Origin: Methylobacter luteus IMV-B-3098 | Lineage (GTDB): Bacteria; Pseudomonadota; Gammaproteobacteria; Methylococcales; Methylomonadaceae | Direction of reading: 5' to 3' | DNA length: 64,000 nucleotides | NCBI RefSeq assembly: GCF_000427625.1 | Contig: NZ_KE386569.1 | Location: forward strand, 3,294,674-3,358,673 | Shown: piece by piece, positions 34,835-43,237 of the stretch | Layout: the number at the start of each line of letters is the position of its first letter | Position numbering within the stretch: the stretch's first letter is position 1 | Program-made: the position numbers and the translations under genes | The notes under the pieces: generated by a model | Told to the model about the DNA's origin: nothing | The model's database searches: none | The model's input: the letters and a program-made list of their open reading frames with translations, nothing else

Positions 34835-34910
34835 GGTAGGCTGGGTTGATAAACCCAGCAATTTACCGCTCCGATATGCCGGGTTTCCGCAAAGCTGCAA
34901 CCCAGCCTGC
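34835..34910. repeat. family A palindromic repeat
   Basis: A third 76-bp copy in the 33-35 kb region. It is the upstream part of the block that is also found (more degraded) before the permease gene at 50.2 kb. Confidence 0.85.
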
Positions 34911-34917
34911 TTTCGCC

Positions 34918-35019
34918 CCAAGGCCGCACTTTCACCCCAGCCCTTTGTCTTAACAGTAATAATGACACTGAAGGCGGGCAATGAAACACATAGTATGGTA
35001 TTCGAACCTGGCTCACTGG
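34918..35019 (+). repeat. copy of the leader and first codons of the 50.2 kb permease gene
   Basis: About 102 bp match 50132-50234 with few differences, including the untranslated leader (GCCGCACTTTCA, GTCTTAACAGTAATAA) and an ATG followed by codons for KHIVWYSNLA (KHMVWYSNLA at 50.2 kb). Here that frame stops at about codon 28. The match ends within codon 13. Confidence 0.85.
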
Positions 35020-36047
35020 ACTTTGACGCTTACAGGAAAATGTGTGCCATGCATATCGAGGAAAAGGTAGCCTTTCTCCGACGGCCGGAGATCTATCCGG
35101 ACAGACCGGAACGCGTGGAGGTCATCAAAACCCACATGTCCTGGGTTTTTTTAACCGAAAGGCTGGTTTACAAGCTGAAGAAGCCCGTTCGATATGATTA
35201 CCTGGACTTCAGCACCCTGGAGGACAGGCGCAGGAATTGTGAAAACGAGGTGCGCCTCAACCGGCGGTTGGCCGAACACGTTTATCTCGGCACCGTGCCG
35301 CTCACGCTAGAAGCGGATGGCGGCCTGAAACTGGATGGTGAAGGCCGGGTGGTGGATTGGCTGGTCAAAATGCGCCGCTTGCCTGCCGATCGCATGCTCG
35401 ATGTTACGATTCGTGAAGGCACGGTCGATGCCGAGGACGTGCGGAAGCTGAGCCAGGTGCTGGCCAGCTTCTATCGGCTTTCTCCTTCCTTAGCCATAAG
35501 CCCGGCCGAATATCGGCACAGCTTCGAGGCGGATATTCAAAGCAATCTGATCGAATTGAGCGACAGCCGGTACGCTTTGCCCAGAGTGCTGGTGGACCGT
35601 CTCATGGCGGCGCAAAGGCAATTTCTATCGGAACAGGGGTGTCTTCTTGAGCAACGGGCAGAGGACGGGCGCATCATCGATGCGCACGGCGACCTCAGGC
35701 CGCAGCACATCTGCTTGACCCCCGAGCCGGTGATCATCGATTGCCTGGAGTTCAACCGGCAGTTCCGCATCCTCGATCCAGTCGATGAGTTGGCCTATCT
35801 GGCCCTGGAATGCGAGCGTCTGAGTGCGCCCGCCATCGGTGACCACGTACTGAGACACTACAAGAAAGCAGCCGGCGATGCTTGCCCCATTGAGCTGATA
35901 GTGTTTTACAAGGCTTTCCGCGCCTGTTTGCGCGCCAAGATCGCGGTATGGCACACCGTGGACCATGATGTTCAGGATCATCAGCATTGGCTCCGCCTTG
36001 CCCGAACCTATCTCGACCGGGCAGAGCAGTATATGCGCCGTTGGTAA
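34995..36047 (+). CDS. COG2187-type aminoglycoside-phosphotransferase-like protein
   Basis: The predicted 350-residue protein matches the N-terminal half of the COG2187 family (YPDRPERVEVIKTHMSWVFLTERLVYKLKKPV near residues 25-56, then NEVRLNRRLA). It has a kinase-like motif IIDAHGDLRPQHICL near residues 220-234 and IIDCLEFNRQFRILDPVDELAYLA after it. The C-terminal P-loop kinase domain found in longer relatives is absent. Starts at 34995, 35040 or 35049 are possible. The first lies out of frame inside a duplicated leader. It converges on the PRPP-synthetase-like gene, with 3 bp between stop codons. Confidence 0.75.
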   Translation: MVFEPGSLDFDAYRKMCAMHIEEKVAFLRRPEIYPDRPERVEVIKTHMSWVFLTERLVYKLKKPVRYDYLDFSTLEDRRRNCENEVRLNRRLAEHVYLGTVPLTLEADGGLKLDGEGRVVDWLVKMRRLPADRMLDVTIREGTVDAEDVRKLSQVLASFYRLSPSLAISPAEYRHSFEADIQSNLIELSDSRYALPRVLVDRLMAAQRQFLSEQGCLLEQRAEDGRIIDAHGDLRPQHICLTPEPVIIDCLEFNRQFRILDPVDELAYLALECERLSAPAIGDHVLRHYKKAAGDACPIELIVFYKAFRACLRAKIAVWHTVDHDVQDHQHWLRLARTYLDRAEQYMRRW

Positions 36048-36050
36048 CGG

Positions 36051-37031
36051 TTAAAGGAACTCTACGATGGAACCGCTGGTATGGATATGTCGAATGGCGT
36101 CCGCCAGTAATGGCGCAACATCCAATACCGTCAGCCGATTGCGCGCGAGTTCCGGATCGAGCCGGAACGGCGGGAGCGTATTGGTGACCACCAGGCTATC
36201 CAGGGCGGGATCGGCCACGACCTGATCGGCCTTGCCCACGAAAATGCCATGGGAAGCGGCGGCATAAACACTTTGCGCGCCCTGTCTGCGGCAGGCGTGT
36301 GCGGTACGTGAGATCGTGCCGCCGGTGCTGATCATGTCGTCGATGATGATGGCGGCTTTGCCGTTGACGTCGCCCACCAACGCTTCGCCGCTGACGATCC
36401 CGGCGCTGCGCTGCTTCTCCATGAAGGCGCTGCCTGCGGGCCTGCTCAGGCGTTGGTTCAGAGCCTCGCGAAACAATTCCGCCCGTTTGACGCCACCCAC
36501 GTCGGGCGAGACCACGACCACCTCCGCGTTGCTGATGTGGGCGGCAAAATAGTCGACGAACAACTCCTTGGCTTCCAGATGGTCCGTCGGGCAGCGGAAG
36601 GCGTTTTGAAAAGCGGCCAGGTTATGCACGTCGAGGGTCAGCACCCGATCGGTTCCCACAGCCTCCAGCAGTTGCGCCACGTAGCGGGTCGTCACCGGAT
36701 CACGCGTTTTGGTTTTTCTGTCTTTGCGCGCATAGCCGAGGTAGGGCAGGACGGCGGTCACCGATCGCGCCGAGGCATCCTTCAGGGCGCCGATGAAAAA
36801 CAGCAGGCGGCACAGCTTGTCGTTGACGCTTTTTCCAGGCTCGCTGTACAGCGACTGGATCACGAAGACATCGCAACCTCGCACGCTTTCCAGGGGGCGC
36901 GTCTTGTGCTCGCCGTCTTCGAAGTCTCTTTCCTCGTGCGGACTCAGCGGTATACCGAGAGCCGCTCCGATGCTCTCTCCGAGCGATCGGCTTTCGCTCA
37001 ACGCAAACAGTCGCATCGCATCGAGATTCAT
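36051..37031 (-). CDS. ribose-phosphate pyrophosphokinase-like protein
   Basis: This 326-residue protein of the PRPP synthetase family makes 5-phosphoribosyl 1-pyrophosphate from ribose 5-phosphate and ATP, if active. It has the N-terminal [17 protein letters not shown], an ATP-loop-like [20 protein letters not shown] near 94-113, a [17 protein letters not shown] segment near 171-187 and the PRPP-binding loop [14 protein letters not shown] near 226-239. It is divergent from housekeeping Prs and probably a second, specialised copy. Its start overlaps the stop of the hydrolase gene by 4 bp. Confidence 0.87.
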   Translation of the reverse strand: MNLDAMRLFALSESRSLGESIGAALGIPLSPHEERDFEDGEHKTRPLESVRGCDVFVIQSLYSEPGKSVNDKLCRLLFFIGALKDASARSVTAVLPYLGYARKDRKTKTRDPVTTRYVAQLLEAVGTDRVLTLDVHNLAAFQNAFRCPTDHLEAKELFVDYFAAHISNAEVVVVSPDVGGVKRAELFREALNQRLSRPAGSAFMEKQRSAGIVSGEALVGDVNGKAAIIIDDMISTGGTISRTAHACRRQGAQSVYAAASHGIFVGKADQVVADPALDSLVVTNTLPPFRLDPELARNRLTVLDVAPLLADAIRHIHTSGSIVEFL

Positions 37032-37696
37032 GAGCCGGCCAGATAGCGCAGAAACCAGTCGCGGGTGAGCTCTGCCACCTGTTCCAGTTTGCCTGGTTCC
37101 TCGAACAGATGTGTGGCGCCGGGAACTATCTCCAGGCGATGTCTAACCAGCAATTTCGCGGCTGCCTGCTGATTGAGCTCGATCACCACACTGTCCTTTC
37201 CACCCACGATCAACAGCGTAGGCGCCCTAACCCGCGCAAGATGGCGCAAGGCCAGATCCGGCCGTCCGCCTCGCGAGACCACAGCGGCCACTCTGCCGGT
37301 GCGCGCCGCGGCTGCGCCCAGTGCCGCGGCCGCGCCGGTGCTGGCCCCGAACAGCCCAATGGGAAAACCGGCTGTTTGGGCATTTTGTCTTGCCCAATCG
37401 ACCACGCCAATCAGCCGGCCGGTCAGCAAATCGATATTGAAGCGAAATTCGCGTGTGCGCAGATCAATGTCTTCCTCCTCCGAAGTCAAAAGATCGAACA
37501 GCAACGTGGCAAGCCCGGCCTCGTTCAGGAATTCGGCCACGAAACGATTGCGCTGGCTGAACCGGCTGCTGCCGCTGCCATGGGCGAACACGACCAGGCC
37601 CTTTGCAGGTTCAGGAATGGTAAGGCTGCCGTCAAGTGAGATCTTTTCAAAGGTTATGCTGACATCAATGGAGGCCGGCGGTGCGGGATTAGTCAT
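37028..37696 (-). CDS. alpha/beta hydrolase, dienelactone hydrolase-like
   Basis: A 222-residue cytoplasmic hydrolase. The nucleophile elbow is [13 protein letters not shown] (Ser in GAST, where most relatives have GxSxG), [15 protein letters not shown] forms the oxyanion side near residues 32-46, and a late DSVVIEL and HLFEEPG supply the Asp and His candidates. This group is often found next to, or fused with, a COG1926 phosphoribosyltransferase, and here both lie in one overlapping cluster (4-bp overlaps on both sides). The substrate is unknown. Confidence 0.8.
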   Translation of the reverse strand: MTNPAPPASIDVSITFEKISLDGSLTIPEPAKGLVVFAHGSGSSRFSQRNRFVAEFLNEAGLATLLFDLLTSEEEDIDLRTREFRFNIDLLTGRLIGVVDWARQNAQTAGFPIGLFGASTGAAAALGAAAARTGRVAAVVSRGGRPDLALRHLARVRAPTLLIVGGKDSVVIELNQQAAAKLLVRHRLEIVPGATHLFEEPGKLEQVAELTRDWFLRYLAGS

Positions 37697-38373
37697 GGCT
37701 GCTCCGTGAAGTTTGGGGAACCGAATTCCGTAGCCCAGGCGCGTGTGAGCAGAGATTTGACTTCATCATCGCTGGTCTGCGAAAAATCCCCGTACCAGCG
37801 ACCGACGGCCAGAAATGGCTCGGGCATGGCCAGGCAGACCACCTCATCGGCCTCCTCTTTTAGCACCTCTACCGTATCAGGCGGGGCTACAGGTATGGCG
37901 ACTATGATGGAAGCGGGATTTCGTCGCTTCAAGGCGGCGACAGCGGCGCGCATGCTGGCTCCAGTAGCCAGACCGTCGTCCACCAGAATCACGTGGCGAT
38001 TCTGAACTACGGGCGGCGCATGATCGCCCCGATAGGCCCGTTCGCGCCGCTCCAGTTCTTGTTGCTCTCTTTTAGTGACGGCGGCTATGAGCTCCGGATC
38101 AATAAGAAGTCTCCCCACCAAATCGGAATTGAGCACGCTCACGCCGCCGCTGGCGATTGCTCCCATGGCCAATTCCTCATGGCCGGGCGTTCCCAGTTTG
38201 CGCACCAGCATGATATCCAGCGATGCGTTAATCACCTTGGCGGCCTCGAACCCTACGGGGACTCCGCCGCGGGGCAAGGCAAGGACAATCACGTCCGGCC
38301 GGTTGGCATACTTGGCCAGCGCCTGTCCCAGCAGACGTCCGGCGTAGACTCGGTTTTCAAATGGCAGTTTCAA
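37693..38373 (-). CDS. COG1926-type phosphoribosyltransferase
   Basis: This 226-residue protein is a phosphoribosyltransferase with the PRPP-binding loop VILVDDGLATGASMRAAV near residues 128-145 and an N-terminal VLALPRGGVPVGFEAAKVI near 31-49. The start is a TTG at 38373 preceded by AGAGGAAA at good spacing, and no nearby ATG fits the family N-terminus. It is the first gene of a three-gene unit (transferase, hydrolase, PRPP-synthetase-like) with 4-bp overlaps. The base or acceptor it uses is unknown. Confidence 0.85.
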   Translation of the reverse strand: MKLPFENRVYAGRLLGQALAKYANRPDVIVLALPRGGVPVGFEAAKVINASLDIMLVRKLGTPGHEELAMGAIASGGVSVLNSDLVGRLLIDPELIAAVTKREQQELERRERAYRGDHAPPVVQNRHVILVDDGLATGASMRAAVAALKRRNPASIIVAIPVAPPDTVEVLKEEADEVVCLAMPEPFLAVGRWYGDFSQTSDDEVKSLLTRAWATEFGSPNFTEQP

Positions 38374-38537
38374 GGTGGTTTCCTCTACGCAGCACCAAAG
38401 ATGTCTCTATGACCGCTACAACCCCTTTACCTATCCCCACACGATGAAACTTATCGGATCGCTTTACGAACTAATATGCCAAGCTTTTTGATTGGAATGA
38501 CGGCCAATGAAGCATAAACCAACTACTATCGCCGACG

Positions 38538-39812
38538 ATGAATGATTATCGGCCAAAACTGAGAACGCGAAGGGACTTCCTGAAACTGGCCGGGATCACG
38601 ATGGCCGCTTGGGGTATGACCGAAACGCGTTCGGCGCCGGATAGGAAAGACAGGGTGTCCGATCAAGATCTTTCACCCCGGACGGCTTCCCGCGATAACT
38701 CAACGATTATGCTGTTCCTGTGCGGCGATGTGATGACCGGCCGGGGCATCGACCAGGTGCTGCCTAACCCTTCTCACCCGCGTATTCATGAATTTTATAT
38801 GAACTCCGCCCGGGGGTATGTGCAGCTCGCGGAGGATGCCAACGGCCCCATTCCGAAACCGGCCGGATTTGACTATATCTGGGGCGATGCGCTTGAAGAA
38901 CTGCGGCGCACGGCCCCCGATGCCCGCATCATCAACCTTGAGACGGCCGTGACGGCCAGTTCCGACTTCTGGCCTGACAAGGGCATCAATTACCGGATGC
39001 ATCCGAAGAACATCCCCTGCATCACGGCCGCGGCGATCGACTGCTGCGTGCTGGCCAACAATCATGTCCTGGATTGGGGCTATAACGGCTTGACGGAGAC
39101 TTTGACCACATTGGCCGACGCCAACCTCAAGGCCGCGGGCGCGGGCCGAAACCTGCCGGAAGCCGAAGCGCCGGCGGTTATCGATGTGGCAGGAAAAGGG
39201 CGCGTGCTGGTGTTCGGTTTCGGCGATGACAGCAGCGGCATCCCCTGGCTATGGGGCGCCCGCAGCCACAAGCCGGGCGTGAATCTGCTGCCGGACTTGT
39301 CGGAGCACACGATAAGCCGTATCGCTGAACGGATCTCGGATCTTAAGCAGAAAGGCGATTGCGTGGTGGCCTCGATACACTGGGGCGGCAACTGGGATTA
39401 TAAGATAATAAACGCGCAAAGGGAATTTGCGCACCGGCTGATAGACCTGGCCCATGTGGACGTGGTGCATGGTCACTCATCCCATCATCCCAAGGGCGTC
39501 GAGGTCTACCGGGGAAAGCCGATCCTCTACGGCTGCGGCGACTTTCTGAACGACTATGAGGGCATTTCGGGGTACGAGGAGTTCCGGGGCGATCTCTCTT
39601 TGATGTACTTCGTCACCCTGGATGTCGCGACGGGAGAGTTGGTCAACTTGATGATGGTGCCTATGCAAATCAAGCGCTTCCGGTTGAGTCACGCATCGCC
39701 TAAAGATGCGCTCTGGCTGCAGCAAGTCCTGGACAGGGAAAGCCGGTTGCTGGGTACGAAGGTCGAATTGGTCGATAGATACGGTCGTCTGGCCTTGTCA
39801 GTCAGTTGTTGA
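38538..39812 (+). CDS. CapA-family protein with twin-arginine signal
   Basis: This 424-residue protein begins with RTRRDFLKLAG (residues 9-19), a twin-arginine export signal, so the protein is exported folded. The rest matches the CapA/PgsA metallophosphatase-like family: MLFLCGDVMTGRGIDQVL near 58-75, INLETAVTA near 133-141, VLANNHVLDWGYNGL near 170-184, SIHWGGNWDY near 279-288 and VHGHSSHHPKGVEVYRG near 308-324. CapA proteins take part in poly-gamma-glutamate or related polymer synthesis. No capBC genes are adjacent. It is divergent from the phosphoribosyltransferase unit. Confidence 0.85.
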   Translation: MNDYRPKLRTRRDFLKLAGITMAAWGMTETRSAPDRKDRVSDQDLSPRTASRDNSTIMLFLCGDVMTGRGIDQVLPNPSHPRIHEFYMNSARGYVQLAEDANGPIPKPAGFDYIWGDALEELRRTAPDARIINLETAVTASSDFWPDKGINYRMHPKNIPCITAAAIDCCVLANNHVLDWGYNGLTETLTTLADANLKAAGAGRNLPEAEAPAVIDVAGKGRVLVFGFGDDSSGIPWLWGARSHKPGVNLLPDLSEHTISRIAERISDLKQKGDCVVASIHWGGNWDYKIINAQREFAHRLIDLAHVDVVHGHSSHHPKGVEVYRGKPILYGCGDFLNDYEGISGYEEFRGDLSLMYFVTLDVATGELVNLMMVPMQIKRFRLSHASPKDALWLQQVLDRESRLLGTKVELVDRYGRLALSVSC

Positions 39813-39895
39813 GGACTAATGGCTTGATTGCCGGAGCATTATCGTTAAAGGTCATGATGAGGGGATAGCAGGATGACTTCGCTCAATCATTGAAA

Positions 39896-40111
39896 TCAAC
39901 GCAATGCCAATTCGTGTTCATCCAGGACCGGTTCCATCGTATCAGCATCGGCATGCGTTCTAATGTCCGGAACGTTGATGATGGGGCCGGATAGCTGATC
40001 AACCATTTCAAAGCTTAAGGCAAAATCAAACCCGATATCAAACTCATCGTAATCGATCGCTTGATTGTTTAATCCGAATTTCGTTTTTTCTCTAATCCAG
40101 TCCAGCAACAT
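39896..40111 (-). CDS. small acidic protein resembling an acyl carrier protein without its serine
   Basis: A 71-residue protein. The stretch FDIGFDFALSFEMVDQL near residues 25-41 can be aligned with the DxGxDSL...E.V..L core of carrier proteins, but the phosphopantetheine-bearing serine position holds Phe. The tail is Asp/Glu-rich. It could be a real small gene with no carrier function. An adenylate-forming enzyme gene lies 560 bp away on the other strand. The assignment is speculative. Confidence 0.4.
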   Translation of the reverse strand: MLLDWIREKTKFGLNNQAIDYDEFDIGFDFALSFEMVDQLSGPIINVPDIRTHADADTMEPVLDEHELALR

Positions 40112-40365
40112 CTCTACACCTGTCGTTTTTTAAGCTACTGACGCTAGCTTAGAGCAGCCAGATGACAGCCGTATGACAGCAGGCGTGATGAGCGGACTTT
40201 TATTGAAGGATGAGGCTGTCTGTTCTGCATTGGTTTGCTGTACAAGTAGCGGATAATGCGGTAAAAATGGCTGGACTTCGTTAAAATGAAGCGTAAAGGC
40301 TTTAAAAGCTGAACGCTTAAACAAATCCTGTAAATTCCATAAGTTAAAAGTTAAGTGAAATAAAT

Positions 40366-40584
40366 ATGTCATCAGCATGGGCAGGCGGCACCGATGCCAT
40401 CATGGAGCGAATGGAGCAAATGACCTCGCTCTTTATCGAAGAAACGCGAAAATCGATGTACGCCGGTGAGTCGGCTATCGAGTGCGAAGAATGTGGCGAA
40501 CCGATACCGGAAAGTCGCCGGAAGGCTATTGCCTGCAAATATTGTTTAGCCTGCCAAACGGCACTGGAAAAAAATTCAAGATAA
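40366..40584 (+). CDS. DksA/TraR-family zinc-finger protein
   Basis: A 72-residue protein of the short TraR/YbiI type. The zinc finger CEECGEPIPESRRKAIACKYCLACQ (C-x2-C-x17-C-x2-C) lies at about residues 41-65 after a helical N-terminus beginning MSSAWAGGTDAIMERMEQM. Such proteins bind the secondary channel of RNA polymerase. This length is common in phage and mobile DNA, which suits the accessory nature of the region. Confidence 0.85.
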   Translation: MSSAWAGGTDAIMERMEQMTSLFIEETRKSMYAGESAIECEECGEPIPESRRKAIACKYCLACQTALEKNSR

Positions 40585-40672
40585 AGGGCGGGCAGAGTGG
40601 TTTTACTGCTAATCCCTCCATCGAAAGCCAGGCGTTTTATCAATATGAGCACATTGTTCCGAGGTATCTTTC

Positions 40673-42177
40673 ATGTCCAGCCCGCTTATGCCGCCATCCG
40701 CCGAAGTTTATAATCGTTTTATCTCGACGCCTCTGGATACGCTTCTGGCAGAATCACAAGCCGTAAATCCCGAAGACAAGGTTCTGGCCCTGTTTCACCG
40801 ATGCGCAGCCGAGGTTCCCGCTTATCGCCAGTTTCTGGAGGCGCAAGGGGTAAATCCCGCCGGGATCACCTCGTACCAGGCTTTTCAAACGTTACCGCTG
40901 ATGAGCAAGGCCAATTACATGCAGGCTTATCCGCTGCCGGAGCGCTGCCTGGGCGGCAGTCTCGGGAGTGCCGACCGTGTGGCGGTCTCTTCCGGTTCTA
41001 CGGGGCAGCCGACTTTCTGGCCGCGGTCTGTCGCCCATGAACTGGATGTGGCCCAGCGTTTCGAGCAGGTGTTTCATGACAGTTTCCGTGCCCATGAACG
41101 CAGCACCCTGGCGGTGGTCTGCTTCGCCTTGGGCAACTGGGTGGGCGGCCTGTACACGACGTCTTGCTGCTGGCATCTGGCGCGCAAGGGTTATCCGCTG
41201 ATGGTGGCGACGCCCGGCACAACAAGGCGGAAATCTTCCGCGTGGTGCGCGAACTGGCGCCCCATTTCGAGCAAACGGTGTTGCTGGGTTACCCGCCTTT
41301 CGTCAAAGACGTTATCGACGCCGGCGCCGCCGAAGGCATCGACTGGTCCGGCCATAATCCCAAACTGGTCTTTGCCGGCGAGGTGTTCAGCGAGGAATGG
41401 CGCAGCCTGATGGGGCAGCGCATCGGCTCTGACTCACCCTGTTTTGATTCCGCTTCGCTGTACGGCACGGCCGACGGCGGCGTACTCGGCAATGAAACGC
41501 CGCTCAGCATTGCTGTCCGTCGCTGGCTGGGGGCCCATCCCGATGCGGCGCGAACCTTGTTCGGCGAATCAAGGCTACCGACGCTGGTGCAATACGATCC
41601 CGTCCGGCGGTTCTTCGAAGTGCACGCAGGCACGCTGGTGATTTCGGCAGACAATAGCGTACCCCTGGTGCGCTATCACATTGCCGACAAAGGCGGCGTG
41701 CTGGGTTTCGATGAGCTGTGGCGTTTCCTGCAGGCGCAAGGGGTGCGCTCGCTCAGCGATTTAGGACTGAACGAGGATTTTCAGCCGCGCCATTTGCCGT
41801 TTGTGTATGTGTTCGGGCGGGCCGATTTCACCGTGTCCTATTATGGCGCCAACATCTATCCGGAAAACGTCGCGGTCGGCCTGGAGCAGTTGGAGATCAT
41901 GCAGTGGCTGACCGGTAAATTCGTGCTGGAAACAGCGGAGACCGAACAGGGCGACAGCTATCTGCACATTGCCGTGGAATTGTTGCCCGGCGTCGAGCCC
42001 GATGAAGGGATAGCGTCCGTGATAGCCGAATCCATTCGCGCGCAGTTAATTCGCCTGAACAGCGAATTCGCCAATTACACGCCTCCGGAGCGGCAATTGC
42101 CCCGGATCACCCTGCACCCGTTTGCCAGCCCGGCATATTTTCCGGCGGGGGTGAAGCATCGGTATACCCGTCGATGA
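40673..42177 (+). pseudogene. phenylacetate-CoA ligase-like adenylate-forming enzyme, frameshifted
   Basis: Two overlapping frames together encode one protein of about 500 residues. The first part (from ATG 40673) contains the AMP-binding motif VAVSSGSTGQPTFWPRS, and the second contains LVFAGEVFSEEW, FDSASLYGTADGG and YYGANIYPENV. The reading frame must change between 41213 and 41225. Restoring one A in the GGCACAACAAG context rejoins VATPG and NKAEIFRVV. The family makes acyl-adenylates or CoA esters. Either this is a recent pseudogene or the assembly has one missing base. Confidence 0.82.
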
Positions 42178-42356
42178 GAAGGCGGCTCACTCTGCTTTCC
42201 TGACAAGATCTTCAGGATTGGAATCTGTATGCATTCCTGAACGCTTCGCGGTTTCAGGCCGCTGAATTCAGGCTCTGGGGGCGGAGCGTACTATGCACCG
42301 CATCTTTGAAGGCGTATTAACTATACTTACAAAATGTTCTTCGATGGAAAAATGAC

Positions 42357-43139
42357 ATGACGGAAAATCAATACAACAATAAACCACCCCAGGCCAATAG
42401 CGATGAAAGAGCCAAAATCGGGAAAGGAATAATTTATTTTGCCATAACCGTTATTGCTATTCTTGGCGTAGCGGCAATGTTGGTGACAGGGCTGGCTCCT
42501 AAAGATGAATTCCCGCTTCGGGCCAATCTGGTAAAAGATATATTGACGGCGCTTCTGCCGGTATTGGGCACATGGGTGGGCACGGTGCTGGCCTTTTATT
42601 TCTCAAAGGAAAATTTTATCGCCGCGGCGGAGCAAACATCGAATCTTGTGCGTCAGTTAACGCCGGATCAAAAACTTCAGGCAATTCCTGTCGTGGAAGC
42701 CATGATTTCGATGACTGACCCAAACACCACCAAAATGATTATTGACAAGCCAGAGGATCAAATCAATTTAAAAACAGCGTTACTGGCTTTGTTTAATAGC
42801 TCCGGAAGAAACCGTCTGCCACTCATCGATGCCGATGGAAAGATTAAGTACATGGTACATCGCAGTATTATCGACAAGTTCATTACCGAGCAGGTACTTT
42901 CCGGGAATAAAGAGCCAGAGAAATTAACTCTGAAAGAACTGTTTGCGGACGATCGGTATAAACTGGTTTCAACGGCTTTTGGCGCAGTAAATAGAGATAC
43001 CAAACTCAATGCTGTAAAAGCTTCAATGGATGGCAACCCGGACTGCTCGGATGTTTTTGTAACTGAAGACGGCACCAGGAACAGCAAAGCGCTAGGCTGG
43101 ATAACCAATATCATTCTGGCCGAGAAATCAAAAGTCTAA
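42357..43139 (+). CDS. membrane protein with CBS-like C-terminal domain
   Basis: A 260-residue protein. Two membrane helices lie near residues 24-46 and 60-84 (GWAxxxAF-like turn at WVGTVLAFYFSKENF). A cytoplasmic region follows with two CBS-like halves: RLPLIDADGKIKYMVHRSIIDKFI near 153-176 and DVFVTEDGTRNSKALGWITNIIL near 232-254. CBS pairs usually bind adenine nucleotides. The gene is solitary and its role is unknown. Confidence 0.65.
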   Translation: MTENQYNNKPPQANSDERAKIGKGIIYFAITVIAILGVAAMLVTGLAPKDEFPLRANLVKDILTALLPVLGTWVGTVLAFYFSKENFIAAAEQTSNLVRQLTPDQKLQAIPVVEAMISMTDPNTTKMIIDKPEDQINLKTALLALFNSSGRNRLPLIDADGKIKYMVHRSIIDKFITEQVLSGNKEPEKLTLKELFADDRYKLVSTAFGAVNRDTKLNAVKASMDGNPDCSDVFVTEDGTRNSKALGWITNIILAEKSKV

Positions 43140-43237
43140 CGCATCATTAACGGTACCGTAGGCGCTGGCCGGTGCTCACCTGGCCAACGCCTGTCACGCA
43201 GATTGGACCCGACCTGTTTACCCAGACCGTGCCCGTC

